Assembly: GCA_947345935.1 (NCBI GenBank)
Contig: CAMZZN010000003.1
Coordinates: 38,475-102,474 of the forward strand
Origin: an uncultured Ruminococcus sp.
Lineage (GTDB): Bacteria; Bacillota; Clostridia; Oscillospirales; Ruminococcaceae
Length of the DNA stretch: 64,000 nucleotides
Direction: 5' to 3'
The position numbers and the translations under genes were made by a program. The notes under the pieces were generated by a model. That model did not search any database and was not told the origin of the DNA. It was given only the letters and a program-made list of their open reading frames with translations. How positions within the stretch are numbered: position 1 is the stretch's first letter; each line of letters begins with the position of its first letter. Shown here one piece after another: positions 53,532-62,135 of the stretch.

Positions 53532-54005
53532 ATGACCTGTACAATAATTTCCAGTGGCAAAGAGCTTGATATTGCTCACAAAAATGAATGCAGACCACTG
53601 CATCACGAAATAAAAACCAAATTGCGCAACAAGATATGGCAGCTGTACTGCCGGGGATATAACCGATTCTGGCTGAACTGCGAATACGGTGTGCCCATGT
53701 GGTGTGCTGAAATAATCATCGCCATGAAAATGTATAACGATATCGATTTGCATATTGCCATGCCGTACGAGGAACAGGCATCCAGCTGGATTAAAGAACG
53801 CCGTGAACGTTTTTTCAGCATCCATGCACATGCAGATAAGGTAATTATCATCTCAAATTATTATACGTACGATTGCTGCGATCTTGCGGATATGCATATG
53901 ATAGACGATTCAGATATAATACTCATTGTCGGTGATGATAAAACAGAAATGTTCGGCATTAAATATGCCCGTGAAAAAAACGTACCAACAGAGTATCTAT
54001 TATGA
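53532..54005 (+). CDS. SLOG-superfamily (DUF1273/YpsA-like) protein
   Basis: YNRFWLNCEYGVPMWCAEIIIAMKMYNDIDLHIAMPYEEQASSWIKERRERFFSIHAHADKVIIIS; DSDIILIVGDD. Confidence 0.78.
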   Translation: MTCTIISSGKELDIAHKNECRPLHHEIKTKLRNKIWQLYCRGYNRFWLNCEYGVPMWCAEIIIAMKMYNDIDLHIAMPYEEQASSWIKERRERFFSIHAHADKVIIISNYYTYDCCDLADMHMIDDSDIILIVGDDKTEMFGIKYAREKNVPTEYLL

Positions 54006-54092
54006 TAAAATACAAACACATCCGAATAAAAGCCTGTTGCCATGAAAAATTTCACGCAAATTCATTTTAAAAAACTCATCGTAATAACCTTA

Positions 54093-54128
54093 ATATGTAG
54101 GGACACGGCGTGCCGTGTCCCTACATAT
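54093..54128. repeat. Perfect 17-bp palindrome
   Basis: ATATGTAGGGACACGGC-GT-GCCGTGTCCCTACATAT. Confidence 0.9.
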
Positions 54129-54183
54129 ATAATATAAAATATAATTTCAGAATTGATTTGCGTATCAAAATTTTTCTCTTCTA

Positions 54184-54212
54184 TTGACATTAACGTCGTT
54201 TTCTGTTATAAT
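54184..54212 (+). promoter_or_regulatory. Consensus sigma-A promoter
   Basis: TTGACA-N17-TATAAT. Confidence 0.85.
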
Positions 54213-54224
54213 AAAGGTTAAATA

Positions 54225-54263
54225 AAATAACCGTCAATTCAGCAAATAACGGCGGTTATTTTT
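54225..54263 (+). other. Leader hairpin followed by T5
   Basis: AAATAACCG ... CGGTTATTT with TTTTT. Confidence 0.45.
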
Positions 54264-54282
54264 ATGAGAGGACTGATAATCA

Positions 54283-54930
54283 ATGAAAGGCTACCGCATA
54301 AGCGTACTTCGTCACGGTCTGACGGAAGCTAACGAAAAGGGCATATATATCGGCTCAACCGATCTCCCTCTCTCCGGAAAGGGTGCGGCAGAGCTTATCT
54401 CTAAAATGGATGAATTCGACTATCCCTCTGTGCACAGAGTGTATTCTTCTCCGCTCAGACGATGCACTGAAACAGCGGAAATACTTTTTCCATGTACTGA
54501 AATGTGTACCGTTGACGATCTTCGTGAACTTGATCTTGGCAGCTTTGAAAATAAAAGTGTTGACGAACTTCTGAATCTTGACGACTACAAAAAATGGCTG
54601 AAAGGCGGAAAGGACATGCGTCCCCCCGGCGGCGAAAGTCTGGAAGAAATGACTGCACGTACCTTTAAAGCGCTTCATGAAATTATCATGGATATGATGA
54701 ACGACGGTCTTACTCATTGCGCCATGATAACACACGGCGGCGTTATTTCCAATATGCTAAGCTGTTTCGGACTGCCAAAATACGATCCGAAAACGCTCAG
54801 CACCGATTTCGGAGAGGGCTTCGATATCATTGTTACCGCCCAGATGTGGCTTAATTCCCAGGCTTTTGAGATTCTCGGCTACTGTCCGTATGATAAGATT
54901 CCAGATCCCATTGATGAAGATTTCTTTTGA
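54283..54930 (+). CDS. Histidine phosphatase family protein
   Basis: ISVLRHGLTEANEKGIYIGSTDLPLSGKG; VYSSPLRRCTETAEIL; ITHGGVISNML. Confidence 0.93.
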   Translation: MKGYRISVLRHGLTEANEKGIYIGSTDLPLSGKGAAELISKMDEFDYPSVHRVYSSPLRRCTETAEILFPCTEMCTVDDLRELDLGSFENKSVDELLNLDDYKKWLKGGKDMRPPGGESLEEMTARTFKALHEIIMDMMNDGLTHCAMITHGGVISNMLSCFGLPKYDPKTLSTDFGEGFDIIVTAQMWLNSQAFEILGYCPYDKIPDPIDEDFF

Positions 54931-55006
54931 TCTGAATATCTGAATAATTTCCGGAAATTGGCACATACTACCAAAGACCCGATCATTTCTATGGAGGTAT
55001 TGTGTT

Positions 55007-55918
55007 ATGAAGATCCGTGAGCTTATTTCATTTTCAGGAAAACTTCTTAAAGGCAGGCGTGCCGTAACTATGACTGTCTGTCTGCTTCCGCTGGCAGCAG
55101 AACTGTTCTTCCGCTTTGCAGAAGCGGCGATATACAGTCTCCTGCTGTATTTCGGTCAGATGCAGCCGGCAGCGCTGTTCAGCGGCGGGAGCAGAATTCA
55201 ACTTGCAGTCGCTCTGATAACCGCTGTTCTGAGGATCACCTTTACAGCTCCCCTGACCTTTGCAATGGCGTTCCGTCTTATGGAATTATGCGGTAGCCGC
55301 AAACCCTTGACTCCGCTTTCACGAATACTTATGAGCCGGAAATATTTCCGGAAAAGTCTCGGACTTTCCATCCTGTCAAAATCAGCGGCGCTCATTGCTC
55401 TTGCTCCGGCGGCATTCTTCGGAATAACGGCGTGTTCTATGTTTTCAACTGCCCGAACTGCCAGAGAGCTCTTTCTTACCTGTCATGCCTTTATGCTGAC
55501 GGCTGTTTCCATTCTTATATGGCTTTCATTGAAGATAAGTCTTGCTGCAGCGCCTTTCCTTATGGTTCATTTTCCAGAGTACAGTCCTTTCAGGATAATA
55601 CTTCTCTCCATAAAATTCATGCGTGGAAGAAAATCGACTTTTGTCGGACTTGCAGCCGCATATCTGCTTCCGATGGCGTCTATAATAGGACTGCCCTTTG
55701 CCTGCACACGGCTTTCGTCGGCAGCCGCATTGTGTATTTCAATATATATCAAAGAGGACGAATATGAAAGAAATAAAACTGACAGTCAGCTGCGAAAATC
55801 CGATCACGCTGCAAAAGTTCCTCATGGAAAAAAAAGGCGTGTCAAGGCGGCTTCTTACAAAATTGAAACGCCTGGAAAACGGTATTACACGGAACGGCAA
55901 AACAATCCGCAGTATTGA
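55007..55918 (+). CDS. Polytopic membrane protein (DUF975-like), overlapping the next gene
   Basis: Multiple TM segments; last ~50 codons overlap RluA out of frame. Confidence 0.65.
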   Translation: MKIRELISFSGKLLKGRRAVTMTVCLLPLAAELFFRFAEAAIYSLLLYFGQMQPAALFSGGSRIQLAVALITAVLRITFTAPLTFAMAFRLMELCGSRKPLTPLSRILMSRKYFRKSLGLSILSKSAALIALAPAAFFGITACSMFSTARTARELFLTCHAFMLTAVSILIWLSLKISLAAAPFLMVHFPEYSPFRIILLSIKFMRGRKSTFVGLAAAYLLPMASIIGLPFACTRLSSAAALCISIYIKEDEYERNKTDSQLRKSDHAAKVPHGKKRRVKAASYKIETPGKRYYTERQNNPQY

Positions 55919-57095
55919 CCTCGTTGAAAACGGAGACATTATAATCCTGCGCCCCGGCGAAAGCGGATCGCTGGAAGCCGCCGCTTCACTCAGCGTTCCG
56001 ATAGCCTTTGAAAACGACGCAGTAGTGATCTTCAACAAACCCGGAGGAATGCCCGTTCATCCCTCCGCACGGCATCAGGGCGATACGCTCGGAAATTATT
56101 TTGCCGCTCTGTATCCCGGACTGACTTTCCGGGCGGTGAATCGTCTGGACAAAGATACCTCCGGTCTGTGCGTCGTCGCTAAAGACGCCTATTCCGCCCG
56201 GCTCCTTCAGAATAACTGCATAAAAACATACTATGCTGCCGCTCACGGAATAACGCCCCCTCACGGCACTATAGACGCACCTATCGCCCGCAAGCAGGAA
56301 TCCATAATCACACGCTGTGTACGTGAGGACGGTCAGAGAGCGGTCACGCATTACCGTCAGATCTGCTCCGGAGAAAAATACTCCCTTTTGCAGATATCTC
56401 TTGAAACGGGCAGAACCCATCAGATACGTGTCCATTTTGCTCATATTGGTCATCCTCTTGCCGGGGACGACCTTTACGGCGGCTCACGGAAGGATATAAA
56501 CCGTCAGGCGCTTCACTGCGGCGCAGTTGAATTTACCGATCCGGAAACAGGCAGGCGGCTCATCGTTCGCTCCACTGTTCCGGATGAAATAAAAAATCTT
56601 TTTAAGGAGAAAAATATAATGGAAAAAATAGCAAGCTTTCAGGTAGACCATACAAAATTCGGCATTGGAATGTACATATCCCGTATCGACGGCGATATAA
56701 TCACATATGACGTCCGCATGGTAAAACCTAACGGCGGCATATATATATCAAATCCGTCGCTGCATACTATCGAGCATCTTTTTGCTACCTATGCAAGAAA
56801 TTCTTCATTCGGCGAAAACATTATATACGTAGGTCCCATGGGATGCCGCACCGGATTCTATCTGCTTACACGAAATATGCCCCATGAAAACGCTATACAT
56901 CTTGTAAGAGACGCTTTTCGCTTTATATCTGATTATAAGGAAAAGATTCCGGGCTGCACAGAGGTTGAATGCGGAAATTATCTTGAACATGATCTCGAAT
57001 CCGCTCGGAAGGATGTACTCCCTCTCCTGGAAAAACTGGAAAATTACTCTCCGGAAATGCTTGATTATTCGTGGCATTTCACAAACAATCAGTAA
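55764..57095 (+). CDS. RluA-family pseudouridine synthase fused in frame to LuxS (S-ribosylhomocysteine lyase)
   Basis: RluA: NRLDKDTSGLCVVAKD, GRTHQIRVHFAHIGHPLAGDDLYG; LuxS: ASFQVDHTKFGIGMYIS, HTIEHLFATYARNS, GPMGCRTGFYLL, ECGNYLEHDLESA; no stop between; internal AAGGAG + ATG at 56619. Confidence 0.93.
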   Translation: MKEIKLTVSCENPITLQKFLMEKKGVSRRLLTKLKRLENGITRNGKTIRSIDLVENGDIIILRPGESGSLEAAASLSVPIAFENDAVVIFNKPGGMPVHPSARHQGDTLGNYFAALYPGLTFRAVNRLDKDTSGLCVVAKDAYSARLLQNNCIKTYYAAAHGITPPHGTIDAPIARKQESIITRCVREDGQRAVTHYRQICSGEKYSLLQISLETGRTHQIRVHFAHIGHPLAGDDLYGGSRKDINRQALHCGAVEFTDPETGRRLIVRSTVPDEIKNLFKEKNIMEKIASFQVDHTKFGIGMYISRIDGDIITYDVRMVKPNGGIYISNPSLHTIEHLFATYARNSSFGENIIYVGPMGCRTGFYLLTRNMPHENAIHLVRDAFRFISDYKEKIPGCTEVECGNYLEHDLESARKDVLPLLEKLENYSPEMLDYSWHFTNNQ

Positions 57096-57185
57096 TTAAG
57101 CCCCGTATTTTTGTTAATTCCTATAAAATATGATGCTATGCAGAAAAAAAGCCGTTATTCCCGTTGTATTTCACGCAGAAGTTGC

Positions 57186-57215
57186 TATAATATTACATTG
57201 TAACCATTTTGTAAC
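57186..57215 (+). promoter_or_regulatory. -10 (TATAAT) plus downstream WalR-type box
   Basis: TATAAT 57186-57191; TGTAAC-CATTT-TGTAAC 57199-57215 matches TGTWAH-N5-TGTWAH. Confidence 0.65.
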
Positions 57216-57231
57216 GAAAGGAGTCGTCTGA

Positions 57232-58965
57232 ATGGATCTGGAAGATCAGGATTGTCCGGATAATATATTTAAACGTACCGCAGAGGGAGCCGTGAACTTC
57301 TTCGCACGGCTCGGACTGTTCGCCGTAAAGATTCTGGCTGTTGCAGCTCTCGGAGCCGTAAAGGGTCTGAAGCTTATTTTTTCTGAAATGCTGGGTTTTC
57401 TCTCCTTTGTTTTCAGAGGAATCCGCTGGTTATGTCACGGCATGACGGAATCGATCCGCCTGCGTACAAAGCGAAACAGAGAGCTTTACAATAATGTCAG
57501 AAAATCAAAAAAGCGTGGAAGGGCTGCTCACGCCGGAGCTGTCACCCGGTTTGCGGGATCTTTCCTGTTCGGAGAGGACGGCGTTTTCTGCACCGTTTTT
57601 AATTACACAATGCCGATAATATCCGTTGCTTTTCTAATAGGCATCATACGATACGGCTCAGGTCTTGAATACGGCATTTCAGTGGATTTCAACGGAAAGG
57701 AAATCGGCATCATAAACGCCGAAGCCGACTTTGAAAAGGCGGAGCGTGAGGTGCAGCAGAGAATATCCTACAATGAAAACGATAAAACTATTGATCTTTC
57801 CGCTAATTTCTCTCTGAAGATAATCTCCGACGATGACAAACTCATGAGCGCTGATCAGCTTGCTAACAAAATGCTGGAAGCGTCCGACGAAAAACTTACG
57901 GAAGCCTGGGGAATCTACATCGACGGAAAATTCATAGCCGCCGTAGAGGATAAAGACCAGATACAAACAGCTCTGTCGGACAGACTGCTGAATTACCACG
58001 TTGACGGCGAGGTACGTGATCTTTCCTACAAAAACAAGATCGAATATACTCAAGGAATTTATCTTCAGGACAGCGTTATGGAAGAAAAACCGGCAATAGA
58101 AATGCTGACCTCCTCCACTGAAAAGAGAGGCGTGTATATCGCACAAGCTGGAGATACAAATGTTTCTGTCTGCCAGAAGTACAATATGAGTCTTAACGAT
58201 TTCAAAAAGCTAAACCCCTACAACCCTGAAATGACTCTGAAAAGCGGTCAGGTCATAAATATAATCGAAACTGAAAGCTATCTGCCCATACAGTACGTCA
58301 AGGAATTTGAGACGCTCTCGTTTCTTGACTACGAAACTGTGGAGTATGAAACGAGTTCCCTGAACGTCGGAGTAAAAACGATACTTGTAAAGGGCGTACC
58401 GGGAGAAAAGGTCAGCAATACTGAAATTACCTATGTTGACGGAATCGAGAGGGCACGAAAAACTATCAGGTCGGTTGTGACAAAAGAGCCTGTTATCGAA
58501 CAGATAGGCATAGGCACTTATTCTGCACGCCCCGATCCGAACTGCCGCCCCGTTACAGGTTCAGGAGAGATGGGATGGCCTCTCGACGGCGGATGGATAA
58601 GCGATACGTTTATCAGCGACCGTAATCATAAAGGTCTTGATATTGCGGCAAACGAAGGCACGGATATTTACGCTGCCGCTGACGGAGTGGTCATCTCTGC
58701 CGGCTGGAATTCCGGAGGCTACGGCTATATGGTGCAGATAGATCACCTGAACGGCTACCAGACGATATACGGTCATATGAGCGCCGTTTTCGCTGCCGAG
58801 AACCAGACTGTGACACGTGGTCAGCTTATCGGAGCAGTAGGAAATACCGGAAACTCAAACGGTTCGCACTGTCATTTTGAAGTCCGGTACATGGGAGTAT
58901 GCTACGATCCGGAGCTGTTCCTCAATACGGTTGACGGTGTAAATGAAGAAGATCCTGGCGGATAA
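57232..58965 (+). CDS. M23 family metallopeptidase with LysM and G5 domains, membrane anchored
   Basis: LysM VYIAQAGDTNVSVCQKYNMSLNDFKKLNP; G5 ETSSLNVGVKTILVKGVPGEKVSNTEITYVDG; M23 DRNHKGLDIAANEGTDIYAAADGVV...GSHCHFEV. Confidence 0.93.
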   Translation: MDLEDQDCPDNIFKRTAEGAVNFFARLGLFAVKILAVAALGAVKGLKLIFSEMLGFLSFVFRGIRWLCHGMTESIRLRTKRNRELYNNVRKSKKRGRAAHAGAVTRFAGSFLFGEDGVFCTVFNYTMPIISVAFLIGIIRYGSGLEYGISVDFNGKEIGIINAEADFEKAEREVQQRISYNENDKTIDLSANFSLKIISDDDKLMSADQLANKMLEASDEKLTEAWGIYIDGKFIAAVEDKDQIQTALSDRLLNYHVDGEVRDLSYKNKIEYTQGIYLQDSVMEEKPAIEMLTSSTEKRGVYIAQAGDTNVSVCQKYNMSLNDFKKLNPYNPEMTLKSGQVINIIETESYLPIQYVKEFETLSFLDYETVEYETSSLNVGVKTILVKGVPGEKVSNTEITYVDGIERARKTIRSVVTKEPVIEQIGIGTYSARPDPNCRPVTGSGEMGWPLDGGWISDTFISDRNHKGLDIAANEGTDIYAAADGVVISAGWNSGGYGYMVQIDHLNGYQTIYGHMSAVFAAENQTVTRGQLIGAVGNTGNSNGSHCHFEVRYMGVCYDPELFLNTVDGVNEEDPGG

Positions 58966-58970
58966 TACGA

Positions 58971-59002
58971 AAAAAATGCTTCCTTTATGGGAAGCATTTT
59001 TT
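58971..59002. terminator. Bidirectional terminator between convergent genes
   Basis: AAAAAATGCTTCC-tttatg-GGAAGCATTTTTT. Confidence 0.9.
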
Positions 59003-59938
59003 TATAATAAATTCACTGAATTCTTTTTTCAGGAAGGTTTGTGCAGCAGACGCTCCGGCACATCTCTGCGGATCATACCGTTCTTTCGGGAGTATCTTTA
59101 TCTTCCGTGGATTTTCAAATACTATATATACGAATTCCTCTGCCGCAGGATACTTTTCAATTGCCAGGACGATACGGAACCGCAGATAAATGAACCGGCT
59201 TTTGTTCTTGCAGTCAAGACCGTCAAAAAAGACTTGTTCCTCCGGAGACAGAGGGATGGAAAAAGCCTTTTCACGCCGCTTTTCCTCCTGCACCGCCTTT
59301 GCCTGACGCATTTTCTCCAGTCTGCTCTCAATCAGCGCTGCAAATTCCGGTTTGCTCCGGAAATCCGTAGTGAATACCGCCCGATGTATAGTATAAAGAG
59401 CCATAGCGTCATTCATAGCGTTGTGGAAGCTCCCGCTGTCCGGAACATATCCGAAAGCCGAAGCAAGCTCCTTTATATTGACAGCCTGCGGCAGACCCAT
59501 ACGACTTACCATTTCTGCCTGTATATCACGAACTGAATCATATATGCTGCATATGCTGCAGCAGTCCTTACCGAAGCGCCGATGCTGCCTTATGTCGCTC
59601 AGCAGTCCGGGCTTATCAAAGTTCCCCCAGACATACAGTTCGCTGACGCCATACTTATCCATAAGGCATACAGCCCTTTTCAGAACGTCGCTGCTGTCAG
59701 GAGAAGCTGATATTTCATCCTGACTGAGATGAGTAAGTTCACGGCATTGTTTTGAAAGCTTCGGGAAACGATTGGGCTTCGAGGTAGCATAAAATCTTTC
59801 CGCAATATTATAATCGCTGTCACAGACAACTATGCCGACCGACAGCATCTCGCTACGGAGACGATACATTGCGCTTCCGCAGGTAAATTCAAAATCGGCA
59901 AAACCGATATATTCTTTCATTTCTGTCATTTTTAGCAC
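58985..59938 (-). CDS. 3'-5' exonuclease (KapD-like DEDD superfamily)
   Basis: EYIGFADFEFTCG; ELYVWGNFDKPGLLSDIR; GSFHNAMNDAMALYTIHRAV. Confidence 0.85.
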   Translation of the reverse strand: MLKMTEMKEYIGFADFEFTCGSAMYRLRSEMLSVGIVVCDSDYNIAERFYATSKPNRFPKLSKQCRELTHLSQDEISASPDSSDVLKRAVCLMDKYGVSELYVWGNFDKPGLLSDIRQHRRFGKDCCSICSIYDSVRDIQAEMVSRMGLPQAVNIKELASAFGYVPDSGSFHNAMNDAMALYTIHRAVFTTDFRSKPEFAALIESRLEKMRQAKAVQEEKRREKAFSIPLSPEEQVFFDGLDCKNKSRFIYLRFRIVLAIEKYPAAEEFVYIVFENPRKIKILPKERYDPQRCAGASAAQTFLKKEFSEFIIKKCFP

Positions 59939-59941
59939 GCC

Positions 59942-60679
59942 TTAATAATAATATTGATCAACAAAATCGTACATCCACTTGATAAACTTTTTAAGCTTTG
60001 GTTTTTCGCTGAAGCTGATTTTAAGAAGCGGATCAATATGCGGCGATTTATAGATAACGTCCCGATAACTTTCAAGATCTCTTTTAACGTTTCCACCTTT
60101 TCCATCGCCGTATCTTACTGCAATTTCTTTGTAATTATCCTGCATATCAAGCTTCAGTCTTTCCGGTTCTTCCAGTAAAAGCGAAAGCAGCAGGCATAAA
60201 TAGCGAAATCCCTTATGGAAATGAGCAAAGCCGTGAGATGTAAGAAAATCTGACAGCGGTCTGTCTATATCCGTAAATCTGCGCCTGAACATAAAAAGTC
60301 TTATATAACTCTCCAGAAGCCACACGGGGGTCTCCTGAAACCACAGGCACATCGACGCACCCTCGGAGTAATATTTTTCCTCATTGTGCTCCCATCTGTA
60401 CATCATAACAACGAATATATCTATATCCTTCTGTTCTCTGTCATATTGCTCACGCAGACGCCTGATCCTGTTTGCCGTATCATTCGTATGCTCTCCGACA
60501 AAAAATACCACCGTGTCATAGTATCGCTTCTTTTTTTTGTTATTGTTATTGAGATGCGCCTCCAGATCGCTGTAATGCATAGTGCAGTTCCATACGGTAT
60601 ACTCTGTAGTATTAAAGCTTTTCCCTATGATCTTTCCTATTCCGGGGTCATCGTTGCATATCAGCAGTTTTTTTCTCAA
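59942..60679 (-). CDS. Spo0A-like protein with degenerate receiver domain
   Basis: N-term LLICNDDPGIGKIIGKSF; C-term FLTSHGFAHFHKGFRYL...YKEIAVRYGDGKGGNVKRDLE...KPKLKKFIKWMYDFV aligns by eye with Spo0A C-terminal domain. Confidence 0.7.
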   Translation of the reverse strand: MRKKLLICNDDPGIGKIIGKSFNTTEYTVWNCTMHYSDLEAHLNNNNKKKKRYYDTVVFFVGEHTNDTANRIRRLREQYDREQKDIDIFVVMMYRWEHNEEKYYSEGASMCLWFQETPVWLLESYIRLFMFRRRFTDIDRPLSDFLTSHGFAHFHKGFRYLCLLLSLLLEEPERLKLDMQDNYKEIAVRYGDGKGGNVKRDLESYRDVIYKSPHIDPLLKISFSEKPKLKKFIKWMYDFVDQYYY

Positions 60680-60764
60680 AAAATCACCTTCTTTTCAGCC
60701 GGAAGTACAATACTGCCACATATTCCGGACGGCGCCGCACAAGAATTGTTCGGCGCCGCCTTAA

Positions 60765-62135
60765 TTATTCTTCTTCAGAAACGTTGCTTTTCCTGTTTCT
60801 TTTCTTATATCTTGACTTCTGACCTATGTTAAGCGAAACTGTCAGCAGCTTGTCGGACATGAACAGACGAAGAGCAAAGAAAATGCATATCAGGAATACT
60901 ATTATCTGGTAGACAAGTCCTCCCAGGAACAGCATATTGTTGCCGAACATCAGATTCGGAACAGCCGTAAACGTATGAGTAAACGGTATAGCGTAAACGA
61001 TTACCCGGAATACCATAGGCAGCGAATTGATGTCTGCAAGAATGGATATCATGTAAGGAACCATTGCGCACAGCATAATTGGCATAAGCATATTCTGGAC
61101 GTTCTTTGCATCGTCGATAAGAGCGCCGAGAATAATGGAAACCGACAAACAGATCATTATCGTAAAGAAGAGCTGTACGCCGATAAGAAGATAATCGGCA
61201 GCGCCCAGATTAAGTCCCAGCTGCTCCAGCGCCTGATCTACGGTAATGCTTGCGCCTGTTGCCCCGGAGACTGTCTGAGTAACCTCGTCGGTAGCCCCGG
61301 AAACGAATACTGAAAAGGCGAACATATAAACTGCCGCATTAAGCAGAGCGACAACGGCAGCGGCAAGCATCTTTGCGCCTATTACGGACAATCTTGATAC
61401 CGGCGCAGAAAGAAGCGTTTCAAGGGTTTTGTCGATCTTTTCATTGGATATAGCCGACATAAGCATCTGCGACGTCATCATTATTAGCACAAATACGATT
61501 ATTGGCAGAAGCATATTCTGCATCATTATCTTGCTCATGATGCTGTCCGGAGAAATGCGTGCGTCCTTATCGTCTACAACGGTATTTTCAGTCAGTATAA
61601 CAGGCGCTTCCATAAGCTTGTACTGCTGCTCGTCCATTCCGGTATCAGCAGCAATGGTGCTGGAAATACACTGCTTAATAAGACTTATAGCTCCGTCGTT
61701 TCCGACATCCATATTAGCCGTGGTAGCTGCCGAAGTCATTCTTGAAACGCTGATAAGCTCCGGCTGCTCCTTTTTGTCAAAACAATCGGTAAAGCCTTCC
61801 GGGATTATTACCAGGCTGGAAATATCGTTATCTGCAAGAATAGCGGCATAATCGTCGCCCTCGCACTCTATAATATTGATCTTGGCTGAGACCTTTGAAT
61901 CGGGATCCTTATTGACATTTTCCATAGCATCCAATATGCTGCCGGTGAAATCTGTCTGATCCCTGTCGCAGATGTTGATAGTAACATTTTTGCTTTCGTC
62001 AACGGCGTCAGTGATAGCAGTTTTCATAATTCCGCCCAGAATCATGAAGATAGCCACTGTGACTACAAGACCGAGCGCCATCTGCTTGTTTACAAGTTCG
62101 GCAAGTTCCTTTTTAAGCAGGTTAATGAATTTCAT
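60765..62135 (-). CDS. ABC transporter permease (NatB/ABC-2 type)
   Basis: ABC-2 topology: N-term TM, large extracellular domain, C-terminal TM block. Confidence 0.88.
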   Translation of the reverse strand: MKFINLLKKELAELVNKQMALGLVVTVAIFMILGGIMKTAITDAVDESKNVTINICDRDQTDFTGSILDAMENVNKDPDSKVSAKINIIECEGDDYAAILADNDISSLVIIPEGFTDCFDKKEQPELISVSRMTSAATTANMDVGNDGAISLIKQCISSTIAADTGMDEQQYKLMEAPVILTENTVVDDKDARISPDSIMSKIMMQNMLLPIIVFVLIMMTSQMLMSAISNEKIDKTLETLLSAPVSRLSVIGAKMLAAAVVALLNAAVYMFAFSVFVSGATDEVTQTVSGATGASITVDQALEQLGLNLGAADYLLIGVQLFFTIMICLSVSIILGALIDDAKNVQNMLMPIMLCAMVPYMISILADINSLPMVFRVIVYAIPFTHTFTAVPNLMFGNNMLFLGGLVYQIIVFLICIFFALRLFMSDKLLTVSLNIGQKSRYKKRNRKSNVSEEE

